DNA from: PKWO01 sp036384915
Lineage (GTDB): Bacteria; Pseudomonadota; Gammaproteobacteria; Burkholderiales; Burkholderiaceae_D
Assembly (NCBI GenBank): GCA_036384915.1
Contig: DASVLJ010000050.1
Coordinates: forward strand, 1 to 64,000
Reading direction: 5' to 3'
Length of the DNA stretch: 64,000 bases
Part shown: positions 44,061 through 53,605 of the stretch, one piece after another
How the letters are laid out: every line of letters begins with the position of its first letter
How positions within the stretch are numbered: the stretch's first letter is position 1
The notes under the pieces: model-generated
Database searches by the model: none
Told to the model about the DNA's origin: nothing
What the model saw: the letters and a program-made list of their open reading frames with translations, nothing else
Program-made: the position numbers and the translations under genes

Positions 44061-44669
44061 TCATGGCAACCTACATCCCTGCATCATCTGTTCCCTCAAC
44101 TTTCCGGCAAAGCCGGTCAGTTCAGGGAAAAATTCGTGAAACTCTGCGCTCAATCCATCGTAGTTCTTGCGCAAGTCCTCCAACCCGGCAATGAGCAAAT
44201 CGCCATTGCGCGACAAGCGCTGCGACACACGCGCCGCGGCCAGCTCGACACCGGCAAACTCGCGGTAAGAGCCAAGCCAATCCTGCCCTATCATGTAAGG
44301 CAGCATACGCTGCAGCCGCTCCGGCAGCATCGCTTTACGTGCTTCCAGCGCACGATAGAAGCGTGCGATCAATTCATCCACGGACTGCGCGCTGTAGCGC
44401 TCCCAATTCACGATCAGCACATGGTCGTAAAACATATCGAGCAGGATCCCGGCAAAGCGGCGCCGGCCCGGCTCGAACATCTCCTTCGCCGCCAGCACCA
44501 CCGGGTGGCTGTCGGTATAGCTGTCCACCTTGCGGTGGATGGCGATTTCCCGCTCGATCTCGGGCGTGTAATCCCCTGCATAATCCGCCCCGGCGAAATC
44601 GCCAAGCAAGGCGCCTATCATGGCCTCGTCGCTCTGGCTGGCGAGGTGGATATGCGCCAGGTAATTCAT
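44061..44669 (-). CDS. acpH: Acyl-carrier-protein phosphodiesterase-like (AcpH, DUF479)
   Basis: 202 aa. MNYLAHIHLASQSDEAMIGA, LLGDFAG and IHRKVDSYTDSHPVVLAAKE with the histidine/aspartate cluster LLDMFYDHVL match AcpH, which removes 4'-phosphopantetheine from holo-ACP. It starts 6 nt after bioB and so appears to be the last gene of the biotin operon; biotin precursor synthesis uses ACP-bound chains, which may explain the link. Confidence 0.87.
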   Translation of the reverse strand: MNYLAHIHLASQSDEAMIGALLGDFAGADYAGDYTPEIEREIAIHRKVDSYTDSHPVVLAAKEMFEPGRRRFAGILLDMFYDHVLIVNWERYSAQSVDELIARFYRALEARKAMLPERLQRMLPYMIGQDWLGSYREFAGVELAAARVSQRLSRNGDLLIAGLEDLRKNYDGLSAEFHEFFPELTGFAGKLREQMMQGCRLP

Positions 44670-44675
44670 ACCGCT

Positions 44676-45704
44676 TTACTGCCCTGTGACCTCGCAGCGC
44701 GCATCGATCGCCGTACCGCGCGATTGCATGCCGAGCTTTTCCAGCAAGGCCTTGTCCTGCTCCACTTCCGGGTTGCCCGTGGTCAGCAGCTTGTCGCCGT
44801 AGAAGATCGAATTGGCGCCGGCCAGGAAGCACAACGCTTGTATGGCTTCGCTCATCTGGCGCCGGCCCGCGGACAGCCGCACACGCGCCTTGGGCATGGT
44901 GATGCGCGCCACAGCCACGGTGCGCACGAATTCGAGCGGGTCGATCGGGTCGGTGCCGTGCAGCGGCGTGCCTTCGACCTGCACCAGATTGTTGACGGGC
45001 ACGGATTCCGGATAGGGATCGAGGTTGCACAATTGCGCGACCAGGCCGGCGCGCTGCAGGCGCGTCTCGCCCATGCCGACGATGCCGCCGCAGCAAACCT
45101 TGATGCCGACGCCGCGCACACGGTCCAGCGTATCCAGGCGCTGCTGGTATTCGCGCGTCGAGATGATGTTGTTGTAGAACTCGGGAGCCGTGTCCAGGTT
45201 GTGGTTGTAGTAGTCGAGGCCGGCGGCTTTCAGCTTTTCCGCCTGGCCCTCGCCCAGCATGCCCAGCGTGGCGCAGGTTTCCAGGCCGAGCGCCTTGACT
45301 TCGCGCACCATCTCTTCGACGTGTTCCAGATCGCGGTCCTTCGGTTCGCGCCAGGCTGCGCCCATGCAGAAACGCGTGGCGCCGTGGGCCTTGGCTTCGC
45401 GCGCCGCTTGCAGCACGGTGTCGAGCGGCAGCATCTTTTGCGCCGTCACGCCGGTGTCGTAGCGCGCCGCCTGCGGGCAGTAGCCGCAATCCTCGGGACA
45501 GCCGCCGGTCTTGATCGACAGGAGCGTGGCCAGTTCCACTTCGTTCGCGTCGAAATGCTCGCGGTGCACTTGCTGCGCGCGGAAGATCAGGTCGTTGAAA
45601 GGCAGGTTGAACAAGGCCACAATGTCTTCCACCGACCAGGTCTTGGCGACGATGGGCGGGACGGGCGCGGAGGCTGGGTGAAACGTGATCGGCTGGGACG
45701 ACAT
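44676..45704 (-). CDS. bioB: Biotin synthase
   Basis: 342 aa radical-SAM enzyme. The [4Fe-4S] motif is CPEDCGYCPQ, and YYNHNLDTAPEFYNNIIST and CCGGIVGMGE are BioB-specific. It inserts sulfur into dethiobiotin. It is the penultimate gene of bioA-F-D-B-acpH, 42 bp after bioD. Confidence 0.97.
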   Translation of the reverse strand: MSSQPITFHPASAPVPPIVAKTWSVEDIVALFNLPFNDLIFRAQQVHREHFDANEVELATLLSIKTGGCPEDCGYCPQAARYDTGVTAQKMLPLDTVLQAAREAKAHGATRFCMGAAWREPKDRDLEHVEEMVREVKALGLETCATLGMLGEGQAEKLKAAGLDYYNHNLDTAPEFYNNIISTREYQQRLDTLDRVRGVGIKVCCGGIVGMGETRLQRAGLVAQLCNLDPYPESVPVNNLVQVEGTPLHGTDPIDPLEFVRTVAVARITMPKARVRLSAGRRQMSEAIQALCFLAGANSIFYGDKLLTTGNPEVEQDKALLEKLGMQSRGTAIDARCEVTGQ

Positions 45705-45746
45705 GATGCTTTCCTTTTCTACACTAACGAATGTAAGCTTTATTGC

Positions 45747-46454
45747 TCAATTTGAATTGGCTTGAGGCCAATTCGGCAAAACCGAAAAATCCAGGCTGGC
45801 TGCTGCAGCGGCGGCCGTGGGTTGCTGCAGGCGCGGCACATAGCCGAGCAAAGGCGCGCCAAGGCGCAACCGCAGGGCATCAAGATTAGCCTCGGAGTGG
45901 CGCATGCGCGGATCGGCCAGGTTCGCAACCCAGCCTGCCAGATGCAAGCCGCGTGCCTTGATCGCGTCGGCGGTCAACAGCGCGTGGTTGATGCAGCCCA
46001 AGCGCAAGCCGACCACGAGCACGACAGGCAAACCAAGGCGCTGGGCCAGGTCGGCCGTATCGAAACGGTCCGACAAGGGCACGCGGAACCCGCCCACGCC
46101 TTCAACCACGACCGCATCGGCCTGCTGCACGACCTGCGCGTGAGCGGCAAGGATGCGTTCCTCGTCGATGACGACGCCTTCCAGTTCGGCCGCGCGCTGC
46201 GGCGCCGCCGGCTCGCGCAACAGATAAGGCACGACCAATTCGCGCGGCAAAGCCACGTTGGACGCCGCCACCAGCTGCGCCACATCGTCATTATGCAACA
46301 AGCCGTCGCGCATGTCGGCGCCGGCGGCAATGGGCTTCATGCCGGCCGCCTTGACACCGGCTTGCACCAGGCCATGCAGAATGGCCGAGGAAATCAGCGT
46401 CTTGCCGATCTCGGTGTCGGTGCCCGTGACGAAACACTGAAAGCGTGCAGCCAT
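45747..46454 (-). CDS. bioD: Dethiobiotin synthetase
   Basis: 235 aa from the ATG at 46454, one nucleotide after the bioF stop. FVTGTDTEIGKTLISSAIL is the BioD P-loop; VVEGVGGFRVPLSD and LRLGCINHALLTADAI are further family motifs. It closes the ureido ring using CO2 and ATP. Confidence 0.96.
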   Translation of the reverse strand: MAARFQCFVTGTDTEIGKTLISSAILHGLVQAGVKAAGMKPIAAGADMRDGLLHNDDVAQLVAASNVALPRELVVPYLLREPAAPQRAAELEGVVIDEERILAAHAQVVQQADAVVVEGVGGFRVPLSDRFDTADLAQRLGLPVVLVVGLRLGCINHALLTADAIKARGLHLAGWVANLADPRMRHSEANLDALRLRLGAPLLGYVPRLQQPTAAAAAASLDFSVLPNWPQANSN

Positions 46455-46455
46455 C

Positions 46456-47655
46456 TCAGACGGCTCCCTCGATGACATTGATGGCGCCGATGGCACGCGC
46501 CACGTCTTCCTCGCTGTGCGCGGCGGACAAGGTCACGCGCAGGCGCGAGGTGCCAACAGGCACGGTCGGCGGGCGGATCGCCGGTATCCACAGGCCTTGC
46601 TCATACAAGCTGGCTGCGGCACGCATAGCCTCGTCGTTGGCGCCGATGATGAGGGGCTGGATCGCGGTATCGGACTGCGGGTGTTGCCAGCGCTTCAAGC
46701 GCAAGCCTTCTCGCAACTGCGCGATCAGGGCTTGCAGATGGGCACGGCGCTGTGCGCCCTCTTGGCCCGCGATGATATCGAGGCTGGAGAGCAAGGCGTG
46801 CGCCAATGCCGGCGGCGCGGCCGTGGTGTAGATATAAGGCCGTGCGCGCTGCACCAGCCATTCGATGACGGTTTCATGCGCAGCCACGAAGGCTCCGCCG
46901 ACACCGGCCGCCTTGGACAGCGTGCCCATGTAGACGATATTGGGCGAGTTGAGGGCGCAATGCGACAGTGCGCCGCTGCCATCTTCGCCCAGCACGCCAA
47001 AGCCGTGCGCGTCGTCGATCACAAGCCAGGCGCCGTGGCGTTCGCACAGCGATGCCAGTTGCGGCAGGGGCGCAAGGTCGCCATCCATGCTGAACACGCT
47101 GTCGGTCGAGACGATCTTGGTTTCCGCCGTGCTGGCAGCCAGCAGGGTATCGAGCGCTTCGATATCGGCATGCGGATAGACCTGCACCTTGGCTCGCGAG
47201 AGCCGTGCGCCGTCTATCAGCGAAGCGTGGTTCAATTCTTCGGAGAAGATTTCCGCACCGGGCTGTGCTAGCGCGGTAATCACGGCCAGGTTGGCCATGT
47301 ATCCTGTGCAGAAATACAATGCGCGGGCGTTGGCGATATGGGGCGACAGAAATTGCGCCAGACGTTCTTCCAGCAGCGCATGCGATTCGCCATGGCCGCT
47401 GATCAGGTGCGATGCGCCGCTGCCGGCGCCGTAGCGTGCCGCGCCTTCGCGCAAGGCTTCGACCACGCGCGGATGGCTGGCCAGGCCAAGATAATCGTTG
47501 CTGCAAAAGGCCAGCACATCGCGCCCGTCGACGCGCATGCGCGGCGCGCAAGGTGTTTCAGCCGTGCGGCGGCGGCGGCGCAACGCGCGTTCGTCGAGGC
47601 TTTTCAGCTCGTGCTCGAGCTTGGAGATCAAGAGCGAATTTGTGTTGGCGGTCAT
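46456..47655 (-). CDS. bioF: 8-Amino-7-oxononanoate synthase
   Basis: 399 aa PLP enzyme. FCSNDYLGLASHPRVVEAL and GSGASHLISGHGESHALLE are typical, DDAHGFGVLG binds the cofactor, and the Schiff-base lysine is in GTLSKAAGVGGAF. It condenses pimeloyl-ACP or -CoA with alanine. Its start overlaps the bioA stop by 4 bp. Confidence 0.97.
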   Translation of the reverse strand: MTANTNSLLISKLEHELKSLDERALRRRRRTAETPCAPRMRVDGRDVLAFCSNDYLGLASHPRVVEALREGAARYGAGSGASHLISGHGESHALLEERLAQFLSPHIANARALYFCTGYMANLAVITALAQPGAEIFSEELNHASLIDGARLSRAKVQVYPHADIEALDTLLAASTAETKIVSTDSVFSMDGDLAPLPQLASLCERHGAWLVIDDAHGFGVLGEDGSGALSHCALNSPNIVYMGTLSKAAGVGGAFVAAHETVIEWLVQRARPYIYTTAAPPALAHALLSSLDIIAGQEGAQRRAHLQALIAQLREGLRLKRWQHPQSDTAIQPLIIGANDEAMRAAASLYEQGLWIPAIRPPTVPVGTSRLRVTLSAAHSEEDVARAIGAINVIEGAV

Positions 47656-48986
47656 TGCAGCACCTGCGTGAATACGGTCGACACCTTGTCCGCCAGCAGT
47701 GCGATTTCCGCATCGTCAAGGATATAAGGCGGCATCAGGTAGACCGTGGTGCCGATCGGGCGCAGCAGCAATTCGTGCTGCAAGCCCAGCGTGAAGAAGC
47801 GGCGCGAGAAGGTGGCGGCGGCATCGCCTTGCACGTCGGCGTCGAAAGCCCAGATCATGCCTTGCCGGCGGAAGTGGCGCACTCGCTCGTGCTGCGCCAG
47901 TGGTGCCAGCGCTTCGGTCAGCTGCGCGGCGCGGGCACGGTTGCGCTCCAGCACATCGTCTTCCTCGAATATCTCCAGCGTGGCCAGGGCGGCGCGGCAT
48001 GCCAGCGCATTGCCGGTATAGGAATGCGAATGCAGGAAGCCGCGCCGTACATCGGCATCGTAGAAGGCCTGGTAAATCCCGTTCTTCGTCATCACCAGCG
48101 AGAGCGGCAGATAGCCGCCACTGATGCCTTTGGACAGACAAACGAAGTCGGGCCAGACGCCGGCTTGTTCGCAGGAGAAGAAGCTGCCGGTACGGCCGCA
48201 GCCTACCGCGATCTCGTCGGCGATCAGGTGCACGCCGTAGTTATCGCATAACGCACGCACCAGGCGCAGGTATTCCGGATCGTACATTTGCATGCCGGCG
48301 GCGCATTGCACCAGCGGCTCGACGATGACGGCGGCAATCTGCTCGGCGCGTTGCTCCAGCAGCATCTGCAAATCCGCCGCCGCGCGGCGCGCCACGTCGG
48401 CAGCGTTTTCACCTGCCTCGGCCTTGCGCGCGTCGGGCGAGGCAATCACGTGTGCGCTTTGCAGCATGGGGCCGTAAGCATCGCGGAACAAGGGCACGTC
48501 GGTCACAGCCAGGGCGCCCACGGTTTCGCCGTGATAGCTGCCCTTCAAGCATACGAATTCGCGCTTGCCTTCACGGCCCTGATTGCGCCAGGCGTGGAAG
48601 CTCATCTTGAGCGCGATCTCGACCGCCGAAGCGCCGTCGGAGGCATAAAAGCAATGGCCCAGCACACCGCCCGTAAGTTCGGACAATTTTTCCGACAGGC
48701 GGATCACCGGCTCATGCGTGAAGCCGGCCAGCATCGCGTGCTCAAGCGTATCGAGCTGGTCGCGCAGCGCCGCGTTAATGCGCGGGTTGGCATGGCCGAA
48801 CAGATTGACCCACCAGGAACTGATGGCATCGAGATAGCGCTTGCCATCCATGTCGACCAGCCATGCGCCGCGACCATGCGACACCGGTATCAGCGGCACG
48901 GTTTCATGGTGCTGCATCTGGGTGCACGGGTGCCAGACGCTGTTCAGGCTGCGTTTGACCCAGTTGGTTTGATTGTTGAGATCCAA
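47652..48986 (-). CDS. bioA: Adenosylmethionine-8-amino-7-oxononanoate aminotransferase
   Basis: 444 aa. WHPCTQM near the N-terminus, SSWWVNLFGHANPRINAAL, YHGETVGALAVTD and the PLP lysine in CLSKGISGGYLPLS identify BioA. It begins with a TTG at 48986 because a stop lies in frame three codons upstream and no ATG precedes WHPCT. It is the first gene of the bio operon, 37 bp after the GIY-YIG gene, so its promoter may lie within or before that gene. No BirA-type operator was recognised. Confidence 0.95.
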   Translation of the reverse strand: MDLNNQTNWVKRSLNSVWHPCTQMQHHETVPLIPVSHGRGAWLVDMDGKRYLDAISSWWVNLFGHANPRINAALRDQLDTLEHAMLAGFTHEPVIRLSEKLSELTGGVLGHCFYASDGASAVEIALKMSFHAWRNQGREGKREFVCLKGSYHGETVGALAVTDVPLFRDAYGPMLQSAHVIASPDARKAEAGENAADVARRAAADLQMLLEQRAEQIAAVIVEPLVQCAAGMQMYDPEYLRLVRALCDNYGVHLIADEIAVGCGRTGSFFSCEQAGVWPDFVCLSKGISGGYLPLSLVMTKNGIYQAFYDADVRRGFLHSHSYTGNALACRAALATLEIFEEDDVLERNRARAAQLTEALAPLAQHERVRHFRRQGMIWAFDADVQGDAAATFSRRFFTLGLQHELLLRPIGTTVYLMPPYILDDAEIALLADKVSTVFTQVLQ

Positions 48987-49023
48987 GGATGACTACTTTC
49001 CACTTTTAACTGCTCTATTTTCC

Positions 49024-49560
49024 CTACTTTTTGTTCAAATTCGAGAGTTGAGTTTGTATTTCAGATATTTGGAAGCTAATGCTTTCAAGCGTCATCTCTG
49101 TAACATTCTCATCATCCACTGGATAAAATTCAATTGCACCTCCGAAACGCGCTCCTTGTCTGTTGAATCTCGGTTCTGTCGCAGCAATCAAAACTCCCTC
49201 CAGTTGGTTTAATACCTGAGCTCCGGTAGTCTTAAATAAATTTTCTGATTTACCGTACGCATGTAATCGGCCTGTCTTGTTCACCTTGCGTAAGCCAAAC
49301 CACGAAAAGTATTCCCAGCGGTGCCATATGCGCCCTTTGGTATGGCTCTTGAGGCGATTGAACAGATTGGCACTACCACTGCCCGATTGGCCAACATAAA
49401 CCGGCAACATGTTCCTATCGTAAAGGACATAAATTCCAATTTGCTCTCGGAAATCGACAATACCCACTTTAGCGTTGTATCCAAGAAGGGTGCCCTTATT
49501 ACTTCCAGCTCCTACATGAATATATTTCCTTGGCCATATCAGGCCATAGTTTTCAATCAT
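49024..49560 (-). CDS. GIY-YIG nuclease-domain protein, low-GC insert
   Basis: 178 aa. GIYVLYDRNMLPVYVGQSGS and LFNRLKSHTKGRIWHRWEYF give a GIY-YIG endonuclease core. The C-terminal region QVLNQLEGVLIAATEPRFNR carries a Glu that fits the family's metal-binding position. The last 30 residues are helical. My count gives about 43% GC against roughly 62% for its neighbours, and the flanks to 49671 are also AT-rich, so transfer from another genome is likely. No adjacent methyltransferase, toxin or integrase gene is present. It interrupts the span between bioA and liuC. Function (repair, defence or homing-type) is open. Confidence 0.75.
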   Translation of the reverse strand: MIENYGLIWPRKYIHVGAGSNKGTLLGYNAKVGIVDFREQIGIYVLYDRNMLPVYVGQSGSGSANLFNRLKSHTKGRIWHRWEYFSWFGLRKVNKTGRLHAYGKSENLFKTTGAQVLNQLEGVLIAATEPRFNRQGARFGGAIEFYPVDDENVTEMTLESISFQISEIQTQLSNLNKK

Positions 49561-49671
49561 CGTCGAGCACTTCCTATCTCGTAAATTTGAAATTAGCTTT
49601 TATGATTTTGCCAATTAAAAAAGAATCGCATTTGCTGAGCCCAATCCGTTGCACCACCCAACCTCTGCCAT

Positions 49672-50460
49672 CTAGTTCAGCCAGTTAGGCCTGCGCTTCT
49701 CCAGGAAGGACTGCACACCTTCGCGCCCTTCTGCCGAGCTGCGGATGTCGGCAATCCGCCGCGCCGTATCGGCAATCAATTCCGCCGTCAGCGGCGCGCC
49801 GCCGATTTCGCGCACCAGGCGCTTGGCTTCGCGCACGGCGTGCGGGCTGGCGTTGCACAATTGCCTGAGGATCTCGCCGACCGTTTCATCCAGGGCGTCG
49901 CTCTTGACCACCTGGTGCACGAAGCCGATGCGCTGCGCCTCGGTTGCCGAAAAACGCTCGGCGGTCAGAAAATAGCGCCGCGCCGCGTTCTCCCCCATGG
50001 CCTTGATCACGTACGGCGAGATCGTCGCCGGAATCAGCCCGAGCTTGACTTCGGACAGGCAGAAATTGGCTTCCTCAACCGCGACGGCGATGTCGCACAC
50101 CGACACCAGGCCCATGCCGCCGGCATAACAATCGCCCTGCACCCTGGCCACGATAGGCTTGGGGCAGGTGTACATGGCATACAGCATCTCCGCCAATTGC
50201 GCGGCATCGGCACGGTTTTCCTCGTGCGTGTAGGCCGCCATCTTCTTCATCCAGTTCAAGTCGGCGCCGGCGCAAAAGGCCGTGCCTTGCGCAGCGAGGA
50301 CAACGGCGCGCACCTCGTCGTTCGCGCCCAGGGTGCGGAAGGCATCGGTCAATTCGGCGATCGAATGCTCGTTGAACGCATTGCGCATCTCGGGACGGTT
50401 CAATTGCACCGTGGCCGTGTGGCCTTTGCGTTCGCAGGTGAGAGTTGTGTAATTCATCAT
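49672..50460 (-). CDS. liuC: Methylglutaconyl-CoA hydratase (crotonase family)
   Basis: About 262 aa from one of two adjacent ATGs (50460 or 50457). FCAGADLNWMKKMAAYTHEE is characteristic of LiuC/GnyH. The second catalytic region is VQGDCYAGGMGLVSVCDIAV with SEVKLGLIPATISPYV. It hydrates 3-methylglutaconyl-CoA to HMG-CoA. It lies 22 bp after liuB. Confidence 0.92.
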   Translation of the reverse strand: MMNYTTLTCERKGHTATVQLNRPEMRNAFNEHSIAELTDAFRTLGANDEVRAVVLAAQGTAFCAGADLNWMKKMAAYTHEENRADAAQLAEMLYAMYTCPKPIVARVQGDCYAGGMGLVSVCDIAVAVEEANFCLSEVKLGLIPATISPYVIKAMGENAARRYFLTAERFSATEAQRIGFVHQVVKSDALDETVGEILRQLCNASPHAVREAKRLVREIGGAPLTAELIADTARRIADIRSSAEGREGVQSFLEKRRPNWLN

Positions 50461-50482
50461 GAATCCGTAATTATCCCATGCC

Positions 50483-52099
50483 TCACATGCGGAAAACACC
50501 GAACTTGGTATCCTTGATCGGCGCATTCAAGGCTGCCGACAGGCCCAGTCCCAGTACCATGCGCGTATCGGCCGGGTCGATCACACCATCGTCCCACAGA
50601 CGTGCCGTGGCGTAATACGGGTGGCCCTGGTGTTCGTATTGCTCGCGGATCGGCTGCTTGAAGGCTTCTTCCTCTTCCTTGCTCCAGGCGCCGCCCTTGG
50701 CTTCGATACCGTCGCGCTTGACCGTGGCCAGCACGCTGGCGGCCTGGTCGCCGCCCATGACCGAGATGCGCGCATTGGGCCACATCCACATGAAACGCGG
50801 GGAATAGGCGCGGCCGCACATGCCGTAATTGCCCGCGCCGAAGCTGCCGCCGATGATGACGGTGAACTTGGGCACGGAGGTGGTGGCGACTGCCGTCACC
50901 ATCTTGGCGCCGTTGCGTGCGATGCCTTCGTTTTCATACTTGCGCCCGACCATGAAGCCGGTGATGTTTTGCAGGAACACCAGCGGGATCTTGCGCTGGC
51001 TGCACAGCTCGATGAAATGCGCACCCTTCAAGGCCGATTCGGAAAACAAAATGCCGTTGTTGGCCACGATGCCCACAGGCATGCCGAAGATGTGGGCGAA
51101 GCCGCACACCAGCGTGGTGCCGTAGCGGGCCTTGAATTCATCGAACTCGCTGCCGTCGACGATGCGCGCGATCACTTCGCGGATATCGAAAGGCTTGCGC
51201 GTATCGACCGGGATGATGCCGTACAGCTCCTCGGCGGCATACTTCGGCTCGACCACCTCGCGCAGCACCATCTCGTCCATGCCGTGCTTCTTTTGCCGGT
51301 TCAGGTTGGAGACGATGGTGCGGGCCAGCGACAGCGCGTGCATGTCGTTTTGCGCCAGGTGATCCACCACGCCCGAGAGACGCGTATGAACGTCGCCGCC
51401 GCCGAGGTCTTCCGCGCTGACGACTTCGCCCGTGGCGGCCTTCACCAGTGGCGGGCCGCCCAAAAAGATCGTGCCCTGCTCCTTGACGATGATCGATTCG
51501 TCGCTCATGGCCGGCACATAGGCGCCGCCGGCCGTGCACGAACCCATGACCACGGCGATCTGCGGAATACCTTGCGCCGACAGGTTGGCCTGATTGTAGA
51601 AAATACGGCCGAAATGGTCGCGGTCGGGGAACACGTCGTCCTGATTCGGCAGGTTGGCGCCGCCGCTGTCGACAAGGTAGATGCAGGGCAGATTGTTTTG
51701 CTCGGCGATCTCTTGCGCGCGCAAGTGCTTCTTGACCGTCATCGGGTAATAGGTGCCGCCCTTGACGGTGGCATCGTTACACACGATCACGCACTCGCGG
51801 CCGGCCACACGGCCGATGCCGGCGATGATGCCGGCTGCCGGCGCGGCATTGTGGTACATGTCGTAGGCCGCCATCTGCGAAAGCTCGAGGAAAGGCGTGC
51901 CCGGATCGAGCAGCATTTGCACGCGGTCGCGCGGCAGCAGCTTGCCGCGTGCGGTGTGCTTCTTGCGCGCATCTTCGCCACCGCCTTGGGAGATTTTGTC
52001 CACCTTGGCGCGCAAGTCGTCGACCAGCGCTTGCATGGCGGCGGCATTGGCCTTGAAGTCCTCGCCGCGGCTGTTGAGTTTCGATTCTAGTGTCGTCAT
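50483..52099 (-). CDS. liuB: 3-Methylcrotonyl-CoA carboxylase carboxyltransferase (beta) subunit
   Basis: 538 aa from the ATG at 52099. ARGKLLPRDRVQMLLDPGTP, YLVDSGGANLPNQDDVFPDR, GSCTAGGAYVPAMSDE and GGSFGAGNYGMCGRAYSPRF are MCC-beta landmarks with oxyanion glycines. It accepts CO2 from LiuD-bound biotin. It overlaps the ychJ-like gene by 4 bp and so belongs to the same transcript as the rhodanese gene. Confidence 0.95.
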   Translation of the reverse strand: MTTLESKLNSRGEDFKANAAAMQALVDDLRAKVDKISQGGGEDARKKHTARGKLLPRDRVQMLLDPGTPFLELSQMAAYDMYHNAAPAAGIIAGIGRVAGRECVIVCNDATVKGGTYYPMTVKKHLRAQEIAEQNNLPCIYLVDSGGANLPNQDDVFPDRDHFGRIFYNQANLSAQGIPQIAVVMGSCTAGGAYVPAMSDESIIVKEQGTIFLGGPPLVKAATGEVVSAEDLGGGDVHTRLSGVVDHLAQNDMHALSLARTIVSNLNRQKKHGMDEMVLREVVEPKYAAEELYGIIPVDTRKPFDIREVIARIVDGSEFDEFKARYGTTLVCGFAHIFGMPVGIVANNGILFSESALKGAHFIELCSQRKIPLVFLQNITGFMVGRKYENEGIARNGAKMVTAVATTSVPKFTVIIGGSFGAGNYGMCGRAYSPRFMWMWPNARISVMGGDQAASVLATVKRDGIEAKGGAWSKEEEEAFKQPIREQYEHQGHPYYATARLWDDGVIDPADTRMVLGLGLSAALNAPIKDTKFGVFRM

Positions 52100-52494
52100 T
52101 GTGCTCTTTCCGGAAAACTGCCTTCCACATATACCCAATTGCTGTCCTGCTTTTCGAACCTGCTTACCTCATGCAGGCGATGCGCCTTGCCGTCTATCTT
52201 GTAGCGCGCAACGAACTCCACGGTCGCTTGGTTGCCGTTTTCTTCGTGCCGCCTGACTTCCAGACCCAGCCACTTGCTGGCCCGATCGCCCTGCAAGTCC
52301 GCCAGGCCCGGTCTCGTGCGGGCGTCCCAGGTGCGATAGACGTATTCCCACAAGCCCTTGGCGTAAGCGCTGTAGCGCGAGCGCATCAGCTTTTCCGCCG
52401 TTTCTGCCGGCTTGCCCTGGTGATAAGGTTCGCAACACGTTGCGTAGCTCTTGCCGCCGCAGGGGCAGCCCGCGCCCTCATTCTTTCTTTTCAT
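52096..52494 (-). CDS. YchJ-like SEC-C motif protein
   Basis: 132 aa from the ATG at 52494. The N-terminus MKRKNEGAGCPCGGKSYATC carries a SEC-C type zinc motif (CPCG..CC), then AEKLMRSRYSAYAKG and VEFVARYKI of the YchJ family. The C-terminal second SEC-C motif of E. coli YchJ is missing. Function unknown. It overlaps both the rhodanese and liuB genes by 4 bp. Confidence 0.87.
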   Translation of the reverse strand: MKRKNEGAGCPCGGKSYATCCEPYHQGKPAETAEKLMRSRYSAYAKGLWEYVYRTWDARTRPGLADLQGDRASKWLGLEVRRHEENGNQATVEFVARYKIDGKAHRLHEVSRFEKQDSNWVYVEGSFPERAQ

Positions 52495-52892
52495 GCCTTC
52501 TTCGGTTTTTCTTCCACCGGGGCGCCGGCGGCCTTCCATGCCGTGAAACCGCCTTCGATGTGGGCTACGGGCTTCAGACCCATGTCCTGTACCGTCTTCG
52601 TGGTCAGTGCGCTGCGCCAGCCTGCGGCGCAGAAGAAGATGTATTCCTTGTTTTCGCCGAATACCGGCTTGAAGTAGGGAGAATCCGGATCCACCCAGAA
52701 TTCGATCATTCCCCTTGGAGCGTGGAAGGCGCCCGGGACGATGCCTTCACGTTCCAACTCTCTGACGTCGCGGATATCCACCAGTTGGACCTTGGGGTCG
52801 CTGAGTTTCGCCTTGGCTTCTTCGACCGAGTAGGTCTTAATTTGGGACATTGCTTCGTCGACTAATGCTTTGTAGCCTTTGATCATGGTCAT
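52491..52892 (-). CDS. Rhodanese-domain sulfurtransferase-like protein
   Basis: 133 aa, single rhodanese domain. VQLVDIRDVRELEREGIVPG is the N-terminal signature and FFCAAGWRSALTTKTV contains the active cysteine. It may transfer sulfur or sense redox; partner unknown. It is the first gene of the rhodanese-ychJ-liuB-liuC run. Confidence 0.9.
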   Translation of the reverse strand: MTMIKGYKALVDEAMSQIKTYSVEEAKAKLSDPKVQLVDIRDVRELEREGIVPGAFHAPRGMIEFWVDPDSPYFKPVFGENKEYIFFCAAGWRSALTTKTVQDMGLKPVAHIEGGFTAWKAAGAPVEEKPKKA

Positions 52893-52973
52893 GACATTGC
52901 TCCTTTTTTCCCTTGCTGTTCCCGCGAAAGCGGAAGGCCGCCCCGATGGAATACAGGCCGTGGCTTGGGTTCT

Positions 52974-53597
52974 TTAGATTTTCCCGCTCTTCAAGGTCGC
53001 TTCCAACTGGTCAAACCGGTCAAAGCCCCAGAACGGCTCGCCATCGACAATGATGTAGGGCGAACCAAACACCTTGCGCGCTATCGCCTGCTCCACTTCC
53101 TGCTTCAACTGTTCCTTGATCGCAGGCTGATTGATCGCCTCGGTCAGTTGCGCAACGTCCAAACCTTCTTGCGCCATCACCGCCTGCAGATTGGCCAGGT
53201 CGCTGATGTCCTTGTTGTCGACGAAGAAGGCCCGATACGCTGCCTTGGCAAAAGCCCTGGCCTTGTCTTCGCCTGCATTGGCTTGCAGCCACAGCACGGC
53301 TCTTGCCGCATGTTGACTGGCTATCGGGAAGACGCTCGGGAAATTGAACGCGATGCCGTGGAATCTTGCGGTGCGCTGGAAGTCGTGGAGCGAATATTCG
53401 CCTTTGAGCGGGACCATGGTCAAGGGTGCAGCGCCGCTATGCTTGAATACCACGCCCAGCAGCACAGGGTGCCACTTGACCTTGCGGCCGTACTTGGCGG
53501 CCAGCTCGTCAATGCGCGTGGCGGCGAAGTAGCCGTAGGGCGAAGAAAAGTCGAAATAGAAATCGATATCAGCGGAACTAGCGGGTTGAGCGGCCAT
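52974..53597 (-). CDS. 2-Hydroxychromene-2-carboxylate isomerase-like (DsbA/kappa-GST fold)
   Basis: 207 aa. IDFYFDFSSPYGYFAATRID has the catalytic serine in SSP as in HCCA isomerase and kappa GST. The C-terminal VFGSPYIIVDGEPFWGFDRF is the thioredoxin-fold cis-Pro region. It would isomerise with glutathione. It lies 8 bp after an acyl-CoA dehydrogenase gene. Confidence 0.88.
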   Translation of the reverse strand: MAAQPASSADIDFYFDFSSPYGYFAATRIDELAAKYGRKVKWHPVLLGVVFKHSGAAPLTMVPLKGEYSLHDFQRTARFHGIAFNFPSVFPIASQHAARAVLWLQANAGEDKARAFAKAAYRAFFVDNKDISDLANLQAVMAQEGLDVAQLTEAINQPAIKEQLKQEVEQAIARKVFGSPYIIVDGEPFWGFDRFDQLEATLKSGKI

Positions 53598-53605
53598 GGT
53601 TTTCC

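Noticed and set aside
48920..48940. Tyr-to-Cys change in the BioA WHPYT motif as a sign of inactivity
   Set aside because: From general recollection WHPCT occurs in many betaproteobacterial BioA proteins, and the remaining PLP motifs are intact.
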